A stretch of DNA of 64,000 nucleotides from Bacteroidales bacterium. GTDB lineage: Bacteria; Bacteroidota; Bacteroidia; Bacteroidales; UBA932. The DNA lies in contig JAFZXU010000061.1 in NCBI GenBank assembly GCA_017616655.1, positions 1-64,000 on the forward strand. The letters are read 5' to 3'. Every line of letters starts with the position of its first letter. Within the stretch, counting starts at the first letter, position 1. Positions 1 through 7,825 of the stretch are shown piece by piece. Below the pieces are notes generated by a model, which saw only the letters and a program-made list of their open reading frames with translations, made no database searches and had not been told where the DNA came from. The translations under genes were made by a program, and so were the position numbers.

Positions 1-170
1 GGCTTGTCGAGGCCGAAATAGTAGAGGAAGGTGCTGTCCTGGCGGAATGGATAGGTATTGTCGGTGTAGTTGAAGCCCGCCTCGCTGTTGCCCAGCATCA
101 GCACCACACCCGAAGAAATCTTGGAAGCAAGGACCTTGCGCCTTGCGATATAGACCGATTTGTCGAACAT
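1..170 (-). CDS. Xaa-Pro aminopeptidase (aminopeptidase P family), N-terminal fragment
   Basis: Only the first 56 codons are inside the window; the gene runs off the left edge. The reverse-strand reading begins MFDKSVYIARRKVL and continues with GNSEAGFNYTDNTYPFRQDS and a tyrosine/phenylalanine-rich stretch ending FGLDKP. That pattern is the creatinase-like N-terminal domain of aminopeptidase P, a metal-dependent enzyme that removes an N-terminal residue preceding proline. The metal-binding catalytic domain is not visible, so activity cannot be judged. The start is the ATG at 168-170. Confidence 0.8.
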   Translation of the reverse strand, partial: MFDKSVYIARRKVLASKISSGVVLMLGNSEAGFNYTDNTYPFRQDSTFLYYFGLDK

Positions 171-396
171 ATTGCGTTGTAGTTTGATTATTGCACTTTT
201 TTGGATTTTACAAATATAGTGAATCTTTCCGGTTTAATCTAGCGGCGAACTCCGATTTCGATGCTTGTAACGTCCCATTTTTTGGACCGGTACAAGCAAA
301 AAAGGGCTAAAACGCTCGTATCGTCCCCATCCTTGGGACGGTGCGCACATTCACGCGGAGGCGGGCATTCCGAGGGCCCGACGCCGGGGCGGAGAG

Positions 397-514
397 GATG
401 TTTCACTTCAAACCTGTGGCCGCCCTCGGCCGCATGAGAGGGAGGGGCCCGCGACCGGCGTCAGACGGTCGTGGGAGGGATGGAGCGAAGCGGAAGGTTT
501 GAAGTGAAAGCATC
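397..514. repeat. Palindromic intergenic element, copy 1
   Basis: The arms GATGTTTCACTTCAAACC (397-414) and GGTTTGAAGTGAAAGCATC (496-514) pair over 18 positions with one bulged base. The core between them contains CCCTCGGC, GAGAGGGAGGGGCCC and GGAGCGAAGCGG, and is related to the cores of the elements at 3172-3255 and 39783-39882. The tail CCCGGAGCCCCAAGGAGG follows directly. A lone right-arm-like stretch at 533-552 resembles the right arm of the element at 42804-42893. Confidence 0.75.
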
Positions 515-553
515 CCGGAGCCCCAAGGAGGACCTTTTCCGATGGAGTATCGC

Positions 554-714
554 AAAACACCTGCCGGAGCCTGTTTTTGTAAAACACTGATTATTAACCA
601 GTTCCTGAACTAGCTCCCGGCAGGTCGAAGAAAAAATCGTTAACCCGCCGGGCAATAATTAACTAAATCACTGATACTGAGTGGTTTCCATTTTTATCGT
701 CCGGCAGGTGTTTT
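554..714. repeat. Inverted-repeat-bounded element, MITE-like
   Basis: A perfect 14-base inverted repeat, AAAACACCTGCCGG (554-567) and CCGGCAGGTGTTTT (701-714), bounds about 160 bases of A+T-richer DNA with no gene. Further CCCGGCAGG and CCCGCCGGG words lie inside, so more than one fold is possible. It may be a small non-autonomous element or a large hairpin; no target-site duplication is obvious. Confidence 0.5.
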
Positions 715-742
715 CATCACAGGCCCGACTTAAGGCCTCAAT

Positions 743-905
743 CACTCACCGATGACCCCAAAAGTCGATTGCCGTGAGCGAATGACTTCGTCTCACTCAC
801 CGAAGCAATCAAAAATGGGGTGTGGTGAGTGCAGGGCCCTTAAACGCTCAACGGGAAGTATCTAAACGCCCTTTGGTAAGTAATTACGGCCCTGCCACTC
901 ACGGC
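743..905. repeat. Nested palindromes built on CACTCACC
   Basis: CACTCACC..ACCCC..GATTGC (743-772) is mirrored by GCAATC..GGGG..GGTGAGTG (805-831). The right arm continues into GCAGGGCCCTTAA, which is mirrored by TTACGGCCCTGCCACTCAC (about 884-902). The words overlap, so two mutually exclusive hairpins can form. Confidence 0.55.
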
Positions 906-1020
906 CCGACGCCGGGGGCGGGATTTGATCCCGAGGAGCGTTTGTTAGCCCGAGGGACCAAACCCGGAGTCCCAAGGAGGGCCGGGGGATACGCTCCGGA
1001 GCCCAAGGAGGGTCGGAAAC

Positions 1021-2985
1021 CTACAGGCCTCGAAGTTTGGGAGGAATATAACCGAGACCGATCTGGCGGAGGCCTTCGGGGGTGATTTCCAGGAGGATGG
1101 ACTCCATCGGGCGGAAGTCCAGGGTGAAGGCGTCGCTGCGGCCGTGATGATTCACTACCACCTCGCGGGTGCTGCCCGTATCGGTGAAGGCATATCCATA
1201 CTCGACAGGATAGGAAACCGTGGCCGAAAGCGGGTTGGCGAAGAAGGCGTAGAGGTTTTCACCGTCGCGGCGGCACCAGAAATCGGGCAGGTCCTCACCC
1301 TCGAAGAGAGGCTTGCCGTTGAAAACAGAAGCGTCGCGGGAAACATTGGGCAGGGCCAGAAGCCTATCTACAAGCGCCTGATAATCAGCGTGTTTATTAA
1401 CTCCCGGCTCCTCCGGCAAGGTAGCCAGGCAGACCAGCAGGCCAGCTTCGGCCAGCCGCAGGATGTCCGCCAGCGACTGGTAGGACATATAATTCACCTC
1501 GCTGTAAAGGGCGCTGAAGACAGCATCTCCGCAGTGGAGTTTGCCGCCGCGGAACTCGGCACCGGAGAGGAAGTGGCCGTTCACCCACATGGGCTGCATC
1601 CCCTTGAGGGCCTCCGGCGTCTCGATGTAGCGCAGCTCGTATTCGCCCTCCGCCCACTTCATCTTGCTGGTGACCTCATCGGGATACTCGCCGCCCATCC
1701 AGGCGTCCTCCAGCGGCATATAGACGGCCAGGTCGGTGTAGTTCGACCCCTTCCGCATAAAGCGCGAAACCTCGGCCATATAGTCATTGAAGGCGGTAAG
1801 GGCATCCCCGGAGAGGTTGTTTTCCTCGTCGGAACTGACCTGGCAGGTGGTGTAGAACCAGTTGTCGCTGCGGCCCACCTTGTTGAAGGGAAATCCGTGC
1901 CAGATAATCTGGTTCGTGCCGTTGGCGAAGAGAGCGTCGCAGACGAGCTTGAGGTCCGCGATCTGCTCCCGGCCCTGGTGGGGACTCTGCCCGCGGCCGT
2001 TCATATAGCTCAGGCCGGTCCAGCCATACATGCAGGTGAAGGTCTCGGAGGTCACCACCGGTTTCGAAGCGAGGGTGGCGGCGGATGCGGCTATCTTGCT
2101 GAAATGCGGCTCATACAGAATCGCCTCTGTTTCAGGCACATCCACAAGGGTAAAGGCGGTCAGCAGGTCGGTCGGGGCGCCGCCGCACTGCGAACGGGAG
2201 AAGGTTCCGGTGCGCCGCGCGTTCTCCGCGAAGGGGCCGTAGAACTCCCGCATCACATACTCCGAAAGGGTGCATCGGTAGTCGTAGCGCACATCCGAGC
2301 AGGAATCCTCCATCAGGGTGCGGCTCTCCATATAGGGTTCGATGGCGTAGCCGTGTTCTTCGTGGAACTTTTCCCCGAACCCGTCGGTCCAGATATACCG
2401 CGTCTCCACCTCCCACGAATCCACGAAGAGACCCGACTTGGAGCCCTTGTAGGCCGGGCCGAGACCCTTGTTCATCCTGTCGGCATAGCGCCAGAAAGCC
2501 TTGCTGTCCAGATGGTTGAGGATCCGCGCGACCTTCGGGTGGTCCCAGGTGCGCTTGCGCGTGGCCACCTTCACCGAGTCGAAATAGGTGCGGGTGCCGT
2601 CGCCCTCGGGCAGGTTGATGTCGCTGAAGGGCCAGAGTGTGCCATAAGTGTAATCGCAGCCCAGGCCGAGGGAATCGGCCACCCTCTTGGCATATGCGAC
2701 CGGCTCAAGCCACTCCTCGGAGAGAAAATCGGGGTGGGCCGTGGTTGAGTCGAGGAACATGGGGTAGATCCAGGCGATTTCCACGCCGCCGAAGCCGTGC
2801 TCCTTCAGCCACACGAGCTGGTCACGGACATCACTCTTATCGACATAGGAGGAGAACCACCACCAGCGGGTGTAGGGTTTGCCGTCTTTGTAGAGATCGG
2901 TATCCTTCCGGCCGCCGCAGGCACCGGCAAGAGCTATGACCGCCACCGCAGCCACGCTCATTATCAACGATTTACAGGATTTCAT
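1021..2985 (-). CDS. GH106-like glycoside hydrolase family lipoprotein
   Basis: The predicted protein has 654 residues from the ATG at 2983-2985; an upstream in-frame ATG would add 14 residues before the signal peptide and is disfavoured. A lipoprotein signal ends in LAGAC (Cys23). The segment KPYTRWWWFSSYVDK followed by DQLVWLKEHGFGGVEI and later LGLGCDYTYGTLWPFSD resembles the start of GH106 alpha-L-rhamnosidases, which have a WWxW-type motif and an LxWMKxxGIGG helix. GH106 enzymes are normally about 1,000 residues, so this is short and lacks the usual C-terminal beta domains. Substrate is therefore unknown. The last residues (about GLGYIPPKLRGL) read into repeat-like DNA, and the natural C-terminus may have been altered there. 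It is likely exported to the periplasm or outer membrane. Confidence 0.6.
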   Translation of the reverse strand: MKSCKSLIMSVAAVAVIALAGACGGRKDTDLYKDGKPYTRWWWFSSYVDKSDVRDQLVWLKEHGFGGVEIAWIYPMFLDSTTAHPDFLSEEWLEPVAYAKRVADSLGLGCDYTYGTLWPFSDINLPEGDGTRTYFDSVKVATRKRTWDHPKVARILNHLDSKAFWRYADRMNKGLGPAYKGSKSGLFVDSWEVETRYIWTDGFGEKFHEEHGYAIEPYMESRTLMEDSCSDVRYDYRCTLSEYVMREFYGPFAENARRTGTFSRSQCGGAPTDLLTAFTLVDVPETEAILYEPHFSKIAASAATLASKPVVTSETFTCMYGWTGLSYMNGRGQSPHQGREQIADLKLVCDALFANGTNQIIWHGFPFNKVGRSDNWFYTTCQVSSDEENNLSGDALTAFNDYMAEVSRFMRKGSNYTDLAVYMPLEDAWMGGEYPDEVTSKMKWAEGEYELRYIETPEALKGMQPMWVNGHFLSGAEFRGGKLHCGDAVFSALYSEVNYMSYQSLADILRLAEAGLLVCLATLPEEPGVNKHADYQALVDRLLALPNVSRDASVFNGKPLFEGEDLPDFWCRRDGENLYAFFANPLSATVSYPVEYGYAFTDTGSTREVVVNHHGRSDAFTLDFRPMESILLEITPEGLRQIGLGYIPPKLRGL

Positions 2986-3028
2986 AGGTTGGTCGAGTTT
3001 GTGGAAACAAATATACGAAAAAAGCATG

Positions 3029-3057
3029 AGAGATGCCCGCCTTCGCGGGCATGACGG
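3029..3057. repeat. REP-like hairpin (AGATGCCCGC..GCGGGCATGACGG)
   Basis: A 29-base imperfect palindrome, GATGCCCGC/GCGGGCAT with a short loop. The same sequence recurs in either orientation at 38895-38924, 39613-39642, 39937-39963 and 42682-42709. Confidence 0.8.
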
Positions 3058-3068
3058 CTTGTCTCGTT

Positions 3069-3127
3069 GGCTCGGGATATACCCCGAGGAGCGGAAAAAC
3101 GCTCCCGGGGCATATCCGGCTCGCCCC
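3069..3127. repeat. Dispersed hairpin with CCCCGGGAGCG arms
   Basis: GGGATATACCCCGAGGAGCG pairs with CGCTCCCGGGGCATATCC around an AAAAA loop. The right half (3102-3127) recurs in reverse orientation at 33255-33280 with two differences in 26 bases. Outer GGCTTGTC/GACAAGCC words (about 3057 and 3131) extend the symmetry. Confidence 0.65.
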
Positions 3128-3171
3128 TACGACAAGCCGTTTGACGCATAGCCCGAATTGGAGGTGGAGTT

Positions 3172-3255
3172 GATGTTCCTCTGAAAACCCGTGCCACCCT
3201 CGGCAACGTAAGAGGGAGGGGTCGAGCGTAGCGAGACGGTTTTCAGAGGAATATC
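3172..3255. repeat. Palindromic intergenic element, copy 2
   Basis: Arms GATGTTCCTCTGAAAACC (3172-3189) and GGTTTTCAGAGGAATATC (3238-3255) pair at 17 of 18 positions. The core CCACCCTCGGCAACGTAAG, GAGGGAGGGG, GAGCGTAGCGAGACGG matches copies 1 and 3, but the arm sequence is different from theirs. The tail ACGGAGCCCCAGGGAGG follows. Confidence 0.75.
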
Positions 3256-3282
3256 ACGGAGCCCCAGGGAGGGCCGGAATAA

Positions 3283-4302
3283 CTAGATATCCAGCAGATA
3301 GCTGTTGAAGCGGGTTTTGTCGTCGTCGGTGAGGAAATCGATCTCGATGGGGAGGTAGAACAGACGCACCTTCAGCGCCTCCGGGATATCGGCGCTGCGG
3401 AGCCGCTGGGCGTCCTTCTCCGTCGTCAGCAGAATCGAAAGCGGATTCTTGTCGGCGTAGGTCTTGATCTTGTGGATATCCGACTTCGTGTACTTGTGGT
3501 GATCCTTGAACTTCTCGTGCGAAATCGTATCGTACTGGCCGCAGAGCCACTCCTCAAGCGGACGCGGATTCGCAACGCCGGTAAACAAATAGACACTCTT
3601 CGAATAGATATACCTCGGGTCTCCCACCTCCTCGAAAATCGGCTTCGGCTGGCAATACTTCACCTTCGAGAAAAAGAGCTCCTGGTCGGGCTTCACGCGA
3701 GTCAGCTTGCGCAACTTCTCGCACTCCCACTCGTCGGTATACTCCGGACACTTCGTGATAACCACCGCACGGGCGCGGCGGATCTGGTCGGGAAGGTCGC
3801 GGAGCCGGCCTATCGGCAGCAGCTCGTCCTTGAAAATCGGACGGTTGTAATCCACCAGGAAAACGGTCTTGCGGGGAAGAATCTCGCGGCGCTGGAAACC
3901 GTCGTCGAGAATGATAACCTCCGGACGGTCGGCAAGGGAGAGCAGATTGTCGATGCCCCGCTTGCGGTTGCGGTCCACAGCCACCGTGATATTCGGAAAC
4001 TTGCGCTTGATCTGCAGCGGCTCGTCTCCCACCTGGTCGGCCGTATCGTCCACTCCGACCACTACGAAACCCTTGCTGCGACGCTTGTAACCCATCGAGA
4101 GCACCGCCACCTTGTACTTCTCCGAATAGACGCGGACCGCATACTCCGTCATCGGCGTCTTTCCGGTGCCTCCGACCGTTACGTTGCCGATGCAGATCAC
4201 GGGCGTATCGAAGGAATAGGTCGCCTTGCGGCCCGAATCGTAAAGCTTGTTCCTGATTTTCAGGGTCAGATAATAGGGAAAGAGCAGAACCTTGCTAATC
4301 AT
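3283..4302 (-). CDS. lpxK: Tetraacyldisaccharide 4'-kinase LpxK
   Basis: LpxK phosphorylates the 4' position of the tetraacyldisaccharide lipid A precursor at the inner membrane, giving lipid IVA. The 339-residue protein has the usual family length. An N-terminal hydrophobic helix (VLLFPYYLTLKI, about residues 5-16) and the modified P-loop TVGGTGKTP (42-50) are typical, as are DDGFQRR and the later KCP segment. It lies four bases downstream of dusB on the same strand, so the two are probably cotranscribed. Its presence implies that the organism makes lipid A, in keeping with lptC further right. Confidence 0.95.
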   Translation of the reverse strand: MISKVLLFPYYLTLKIRNKLYDSGRKATYSFDTPVICIGNVTVGGTGKTPMTEYAVRVYSEKYKVAVLSMGYKRRSKGFVVVGVDDTADQVGDEPLQIKRKFPNITVAVDRNRKRGIDNLLSLADRPEVIILDDGFQRREILPRKTVFLVDYNRPIFKDELLPIGRLRDLPDQIRRARAVVITKCPEYTDEWECEKLRKLTRVKPDQELFFSKVKYCQPKPIFEEVGDPRYIYSKSVYLFTGVANPRPLEEWLCGQYDTISHEKFKDHHKYTKSDIHKIKTYADKNPLSILLTTEKDAQRLRSADIPEALKVRLFYLPIEIDFLTDDDKTRFNSYLLDI

Positions 4303-4306
4303 ATCG

Positions 4307-5281
4307 TTATTGCCAATTTTCTTTAATGTAGTCCAGTGTTGCGAAAAGTTCCTCCGGAGAGGTCAAAGTTACTAATTTCAGCCGGGTTTCCTTAAAATTT
4401 TCCAAACCTTTGAAATAACAGGAGAGATGACGGCGCATCTCCAGGATGCCCACCTTCTCCCCCTTCACCTCGAGCGACTTGGCCAGATGGCGCTTCGCCA
4501 GATCGACGCGGTCCGCCACCGACATCGGCGGCAGAAGCTCTCCCGTGGCCAGATAATGCTTCACCTCCCGGAAAATCCAGGGATGGCCGAAACTCGCGCG
4601 GCCTATCATTATGCCGTCCACGCCGTAGCGTTCGAAACACTCCGCGGCCCGCTGCGGGGTGGTGATGTCGCCGTTTCCGATGATGGGGATATGCATGCGC
4701 GGATTGCGCTTCACCTCGCCTATCAGGGTCCAGTCCGCCTCGCCTTTGTAGAGCTGGCTGCGGGTGCGGCCGTGGATGGTCAGGGCGGCGATTCCCACAT
4801 CCTGAAGACGCTCCGCAAGCTCCACGATTATCTTGCTCTCTTCATCCCATCCGAGGCGGGTCTTCACCGTAACGGGAAGTTTCACGGCCTCCACCACGCG
4901 GCGGGTGATCTCCACCATCTTTTCGGGCTCGCGCATCATGCCGCTGCCGGCGCCGCGGCGGGCGATCTTGTTCACCGGGCAGCCGAAATTGATATCCAGG
5001 AGGTCCGGTCCGGCGGCCTCGGCCCTCACCGCGGCATCCACGATCGCGTCGGGAATATGGCCGTAGAGCTGGATTCCGATAGGGCGCTCATAATCATAGA
5101 CCTGCATCTTGGCGATGGTCTTCGCCGCGTCACGGATAAGGCCGTCGGAAGAGATGAACTCGGTGTACATCATATCGGCGCCGAACCCCTTGCAGATATA
5201 TCTGAACGAGGGATCGGTCACATCCTCCATCGGCGCCAGGAACACCGGCTTCTCTCCCAAATCTATGGAACCTATCTTCAT
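4307..5281 (-). CDS. dusB: tRNA-dihydrouridine synthase, DusB/NifR3 family
   Basis: This flavoenzyme reduces uridine to dihydrouridine in the D-loop of tRNAs. The sequence has the FMN-barrel start FLAPMEDVTDPSFR, the motif DINFGCPVNK with the catalytic cysteine (Cys101 from the chosen start), and IPIIGNGDI plus GVDGIMIGRA near the C-terminal part of the barrel. A GTG start at 5294-5296 is possible and adds MDWKN. I prefer the ATG at 5279-5281 because family members begin MKIGxIDL and because a promoter-like box, TATTTTTG on this strand (5296-5303), overlaps the GTG. Length is then 324 residues, normal for the family. Confidence 0.93.
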   Translation of the reverse strand: MKIGSIDLGEKPVFLAPMEDVTDPSFRYICKGFGADMMYTEFISSDGLIRDAAKTIAKMQVYDYERPIGIQLYGHIPDAIVDAAVRAEAAGPDLLDINFGCPVNKIARRGAGSGMMREPEKMVEITRRVVEAVKLPVTVKTRLGWDEESKIIVELAERLQDVGIAALTIHGRTRSQLYKGEADWTLIGEVKRNPRMHIPIIGNGDITTPQRAAECFERYGVDGIMIGRASFGHPWIFREVKHYLATGELLPPMSVADRVDLAKRHLAKSLEVKGEKVGILEMRRHLSCYFKGLENFKETRLKLVTLTSPEELFATLDYIKENWQ

Positions 5282-5295
5282 ATTCTTCCAATCCA

Positions 5296-5324
5296 CAAAA
5301 ATAAGATAAAATGTGCTACCTTTG
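5296..5324. promoter_or_regulatory. Divergent -7 boxes for dusB and the MMPL operon
   Basis: On the minus strand TATTTTTG (plus-strand 5296-5303) fits the Bacteroidota -7 consensus TAnnTTTG and would start transcription a few bases before the dusB ATG. On the plus strand TACCTTTG (5317-5324) fits the same consensus and lies 20 bases before the MMPL ATG. No clear -33 TTTG was found for either. Confidence 0.5.
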
Positions 5325-5344
5325 CGGCTTGTATTATATTAGTT

Positions 5345-7825
5345 ATGCACAGATTATTCCTGCCCCTTTACAGGTTTCTCAAAGACCGCAAGTGGCTGTT
5401 ATATACAATTTTAGTCCTTACCACGGCGATATTCGCCTGGTTCGGGACGCACCTCCGGCTCGAGGAAGACATATCCAAACTCCTGCCCCGCAGCAGCACC
5501 GAAAGCGAACTGGCTTTCAGCGACATAGCCCTCAAGGACAAGGTAATACTGCAGATTACCGCGGCCGAAGGGCTTGAGACGCTCGACGTGCAGACCCTAG
5601 GCGCCTATATGGATGAATTCTCCGAGGCGCTGCTGGACCGCGACCCCGACGGCAAATACATCAAGGGTATCCTGAGCATGCTCGACCCCTATGTCGCCCT
5701 CGGCGCGATGGACTACGGCCTGAGCCACTTCCCCTCCTTCATCGACTCCTCATTCTATGCGGATTTCGAGGCCCTGAACACCCCGGAAGCCATTTCGAAG
5801 CAGATGAAGGAGAACTATGAGATGCTCCGCGACGACATCACCGGCGACGCCATCAAGGTGGTAAGCATCGACCCGCTCAACTACCGCAGCGCCCTGCTCG
5901 CCCGTCTGATGCCGGAAGAGGAGGCCTCCGAAGGGGGATATACAATCGAGGAGGGGCACTTCTTCTGCCCCGACAGGAGCGTGGCGATGGCTTTCGTGAC
6001 CCCCGGATTCACCGAAATGGAGTCCGGCAAGGCGACTAAATTCTACCGGATGCTTGAAAAGACCAGGGCGGAATTCGAGCAGGAACACCCAGATGCGCAG
6101 GTTCTGGCGCACGGCAACCCGCTCGGCAGCGTGGCAAATGCAGGCACCATCAAGCGCGATATGCTGCTGACGGTGGGCATCTCAATGATTCTGATTATCA
6201 TCATCATGCTGCTCTGCTTCCGCGACTGGAAATTCATATTGAAGATGATTGCCCCGGTGGCCTACGGCGCCCTCTTCGCCCTCGCCTGCATGTACTGGCT
6301 GAAGGGTTTCATGTCGCTTATGTCGCTGGGTATCAGCTCGATAATCCTTGGCGTAGCCATCAGTTACTGCCTCCACGCCCTGATACACCACCACTTTGCG
6401 GGAGATGTCGAAAGGGTTCTGAAGGAGGAGAGCACGCCCATCGTACTGGGCTGCGTCACTACGGTCGGAGCCTTCCTGGCGCTGCTTTTCACCGAGAGCG
6501 ACCTGCTCCGCGACTTCGGACTCTTCTCGGCATTCGCGCTGGTGGGCAGCACCCTCGCAACCCTCGTATTCCTGCCCCACTTCCTCAGGGACGGCGACGG
6601 CAAAGTGAAGGAATTCAAGCTGATAGACCGCATCAACAACTTCCCCTGGGACAGGAACAAGTGGATTATCGGAGCCATGGCGCTGATCCTCGTGGCAGGC
6701 GTCGCGATGAGTCACAGGGTCAAGTTCGACAGCGACCTTCGCAACCTCGACTTCGACGAGGCGTTCATCGCAAACAGCCAGAAACTCTACGAGGAGAAGA
6801 ACCGCCAGGGTTTCACCAGCTACTATTTCGCCGCATACGACAACGACCTCGATAAGGCGCTGGAATACAACGACAAACTCTTTGTCCGTCTCGATTCCCT
6901 TAAGCGGGAAGGGCTGGTCAAGGGTTACTCCAACCTGGCTTCCCTTCTTTTCCAGCCGGAAGAGGGCCAGATGGAGAGGATCCGGCTGTGGAAGGAGTTC
7001 TGGAACCCGCAGAGGGTGGCCGAACTCAAGGCGAACCTCTATTCAGCAGGACGCAGGAACAATATCGCTCCCGCCACCTTCGAGCCCTTCATAGCCCTTA
7101 TAGAGGGCGATTACAAGCCGGGCAACCTCTTCGAGGCGGATGTCCTGCCGGAGGAACTTCTCTCCAACTTCATCGAGCATGAGAGCAGCGGCAGGTATAT
7201 GGTCTTCACCGACGTCTCCTTCGACCCGGAGGATACCGACAAGGTGACAGACGCGCTTGTAAGCGGGGAGCAGACCATAATCCTGGAGCCCTTCTACTAC
7301 TGCCGCGACATGGTGGAAATCGTCCACGACGACTTCAACACCACGCTGCTGATCTCCTCAATTTTCGTCCTGCTGGTACTCTTGCTGGCCTTCAGGCGCT
7401 TCCCGGTGGCCCTTACCGCCTTCCTGCCGATGTTCCTCAGCTGGTACGTGATGCAGGGACTGATGGCCCTCTTCGGACTTGAATTCAACCTTATAAACAT
7501 AGTCATTTCGACCTTCGTCTTCGGTATCGGGGTGGATTACAGCATCTTCGTGATGCAGGGACTCCTGCAGGAGGCGCGAACCGGCGAAAGGGAGATGCTC
7601 TCCTGGCACAAGACCGCCATTTTCTTCTCCGCACTGGTGCTTATCATAGTGGTGGCTTCGCTGGCCTTCGCCCGCCATCCCGCAATCCGCTCGATAGGCA
7701 TCATATCGGTCATCGGAATGACCTCGACAATTCTTCTTACTTACTGTCTCGAACCGCTGGTATTCAGGCTTCTGATGAAGATTCCCTCCTTTGCGGAAAA
7801 GACACGGAGAAATTGTGCTGAATAA
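5345..7825 (+). CDS. MMPL/RND-superfamily membrane exporter
   Basis: The 826-residue protein has the RND-superfamily plan: one N-terminal membrane helix (about 17-33), a large periplasmic domain, a block of membrane helices near 270-420 (LTVGISMILIIIIMLLCF and following), a second periplasmic domain, and a final block of helices near 660-810 with FVFGIGVDYSIFVMQG, the usual polar signature in the fourth helix of the repeat. Relatives move lipids or hopanoids. The reading frame is open far upstream, but the ATG at 5345 is chosen because it starts a normal membrane protein and follows a -7 box; the upstream part is antisense to dusB. It overlaps fakA by one base (TAATG). I infer a role in moving fatty acids or lipids, from context only. 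Confidence 0.85.
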   Translation: MHRLFLPLYRFLKDRKWLLYTILVLTTAIFAWFGTHLRLEEDISKLLPRSSTESELAFSDIALKDKVILQITAAEGLETLDVQTLGAYMDEFSEALLDRDPDGKYIKGILSMLDPYVALGAMDYGLSHFPSFIDSSFYADFEALNTPEAISKQMKENYEMLRDDITGDAIKVVSIDPLNYRSALLARLMPEEEASEGGYTIEEGHFFCPDRSVAMAFVTPGFTEMESGKATKFYRMLEKTRAEFEQEHPDAQVLAHGNPLGSVANAGTIKRDMLLTVGISMILIIIIMLLCFRDWKFILKMIAPVAYGALFALACMYWLKGFMSLMSLGISSIILGVAISYCLHALIHHHFAGDVERVLKEESTPIVLGCVTTVGAFLALLFTESDLLRDFGLFSAFALVGSTLATLVFLPHFLRDGDGKVKEFKLIDRINNFPWDRNKWIIGAMALILVAGVAMSHRVKFDSDLRNLDFDEAFIANSQKLYEEKNRQGFTSYYFAAYDNDLDKALEYNDKLFVRLDSLKREGLVKGYSNLASLLFQPEEGQMERIRLWKEFWNPQRVAELKANLYSAGRRNNIAPATFEPFIALIEGDYKPGNLFEADVLPEELLSNFIEHESSGRYMVFTDVSFDPEDTDKVTDALVSGEQTIILEPFYYCRDMVEIVHDDFNTTLLISSIFVLLVLLLAFRRFPVALTAFLPMFLSWYVMQGLMALFGLEFNLINIVISTFVFGIGVDYSIFVMQGLLQEARTGEREMLSWHKTAIFFSALVLIIVVASLAFARHPAIRSIGIISVIGMTSTILLTYCLEPLVFRLLMKIPSFAEKTRRNCAE

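Larger units (their letters stand above)
171..1020. other. 850-base repeat-rich intergenic region
   Basis: No convincing gene is present. From left to right it holds the short upstream region of the aminopeptidase, a long palindromic element (397-514), a second inverted-repeat element (554-714), a nest of overlapping palindromes (743-905), and a G+C-rich tail. The motif CGGAGCCCCAAGGAGG or a close variant recurs at about 515-530, 966-980 and 993-1008 and again after the palindrome near 3257, which marks these as related dispersed elements. Confidence 0.7.

Noticed and set aside
1144..2748. A 534-codon plus-strand frame opposite the GH106-like gene
   Set aside because: Same reason: antisense of a convincing coding sequence.
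3029..3057. REP-like hairpin as a simple terminator
   Set aside because: The same sequence occurs at several unrelated sites in both orientations and has no T-run.
4427..5344. N-terminal extension of the MMPL exporter to over 1,100 residues
   Set aside because: The extra 306 codons are antisense to dusB and lack homology; the ATG at 5345 starts a normal exporter.
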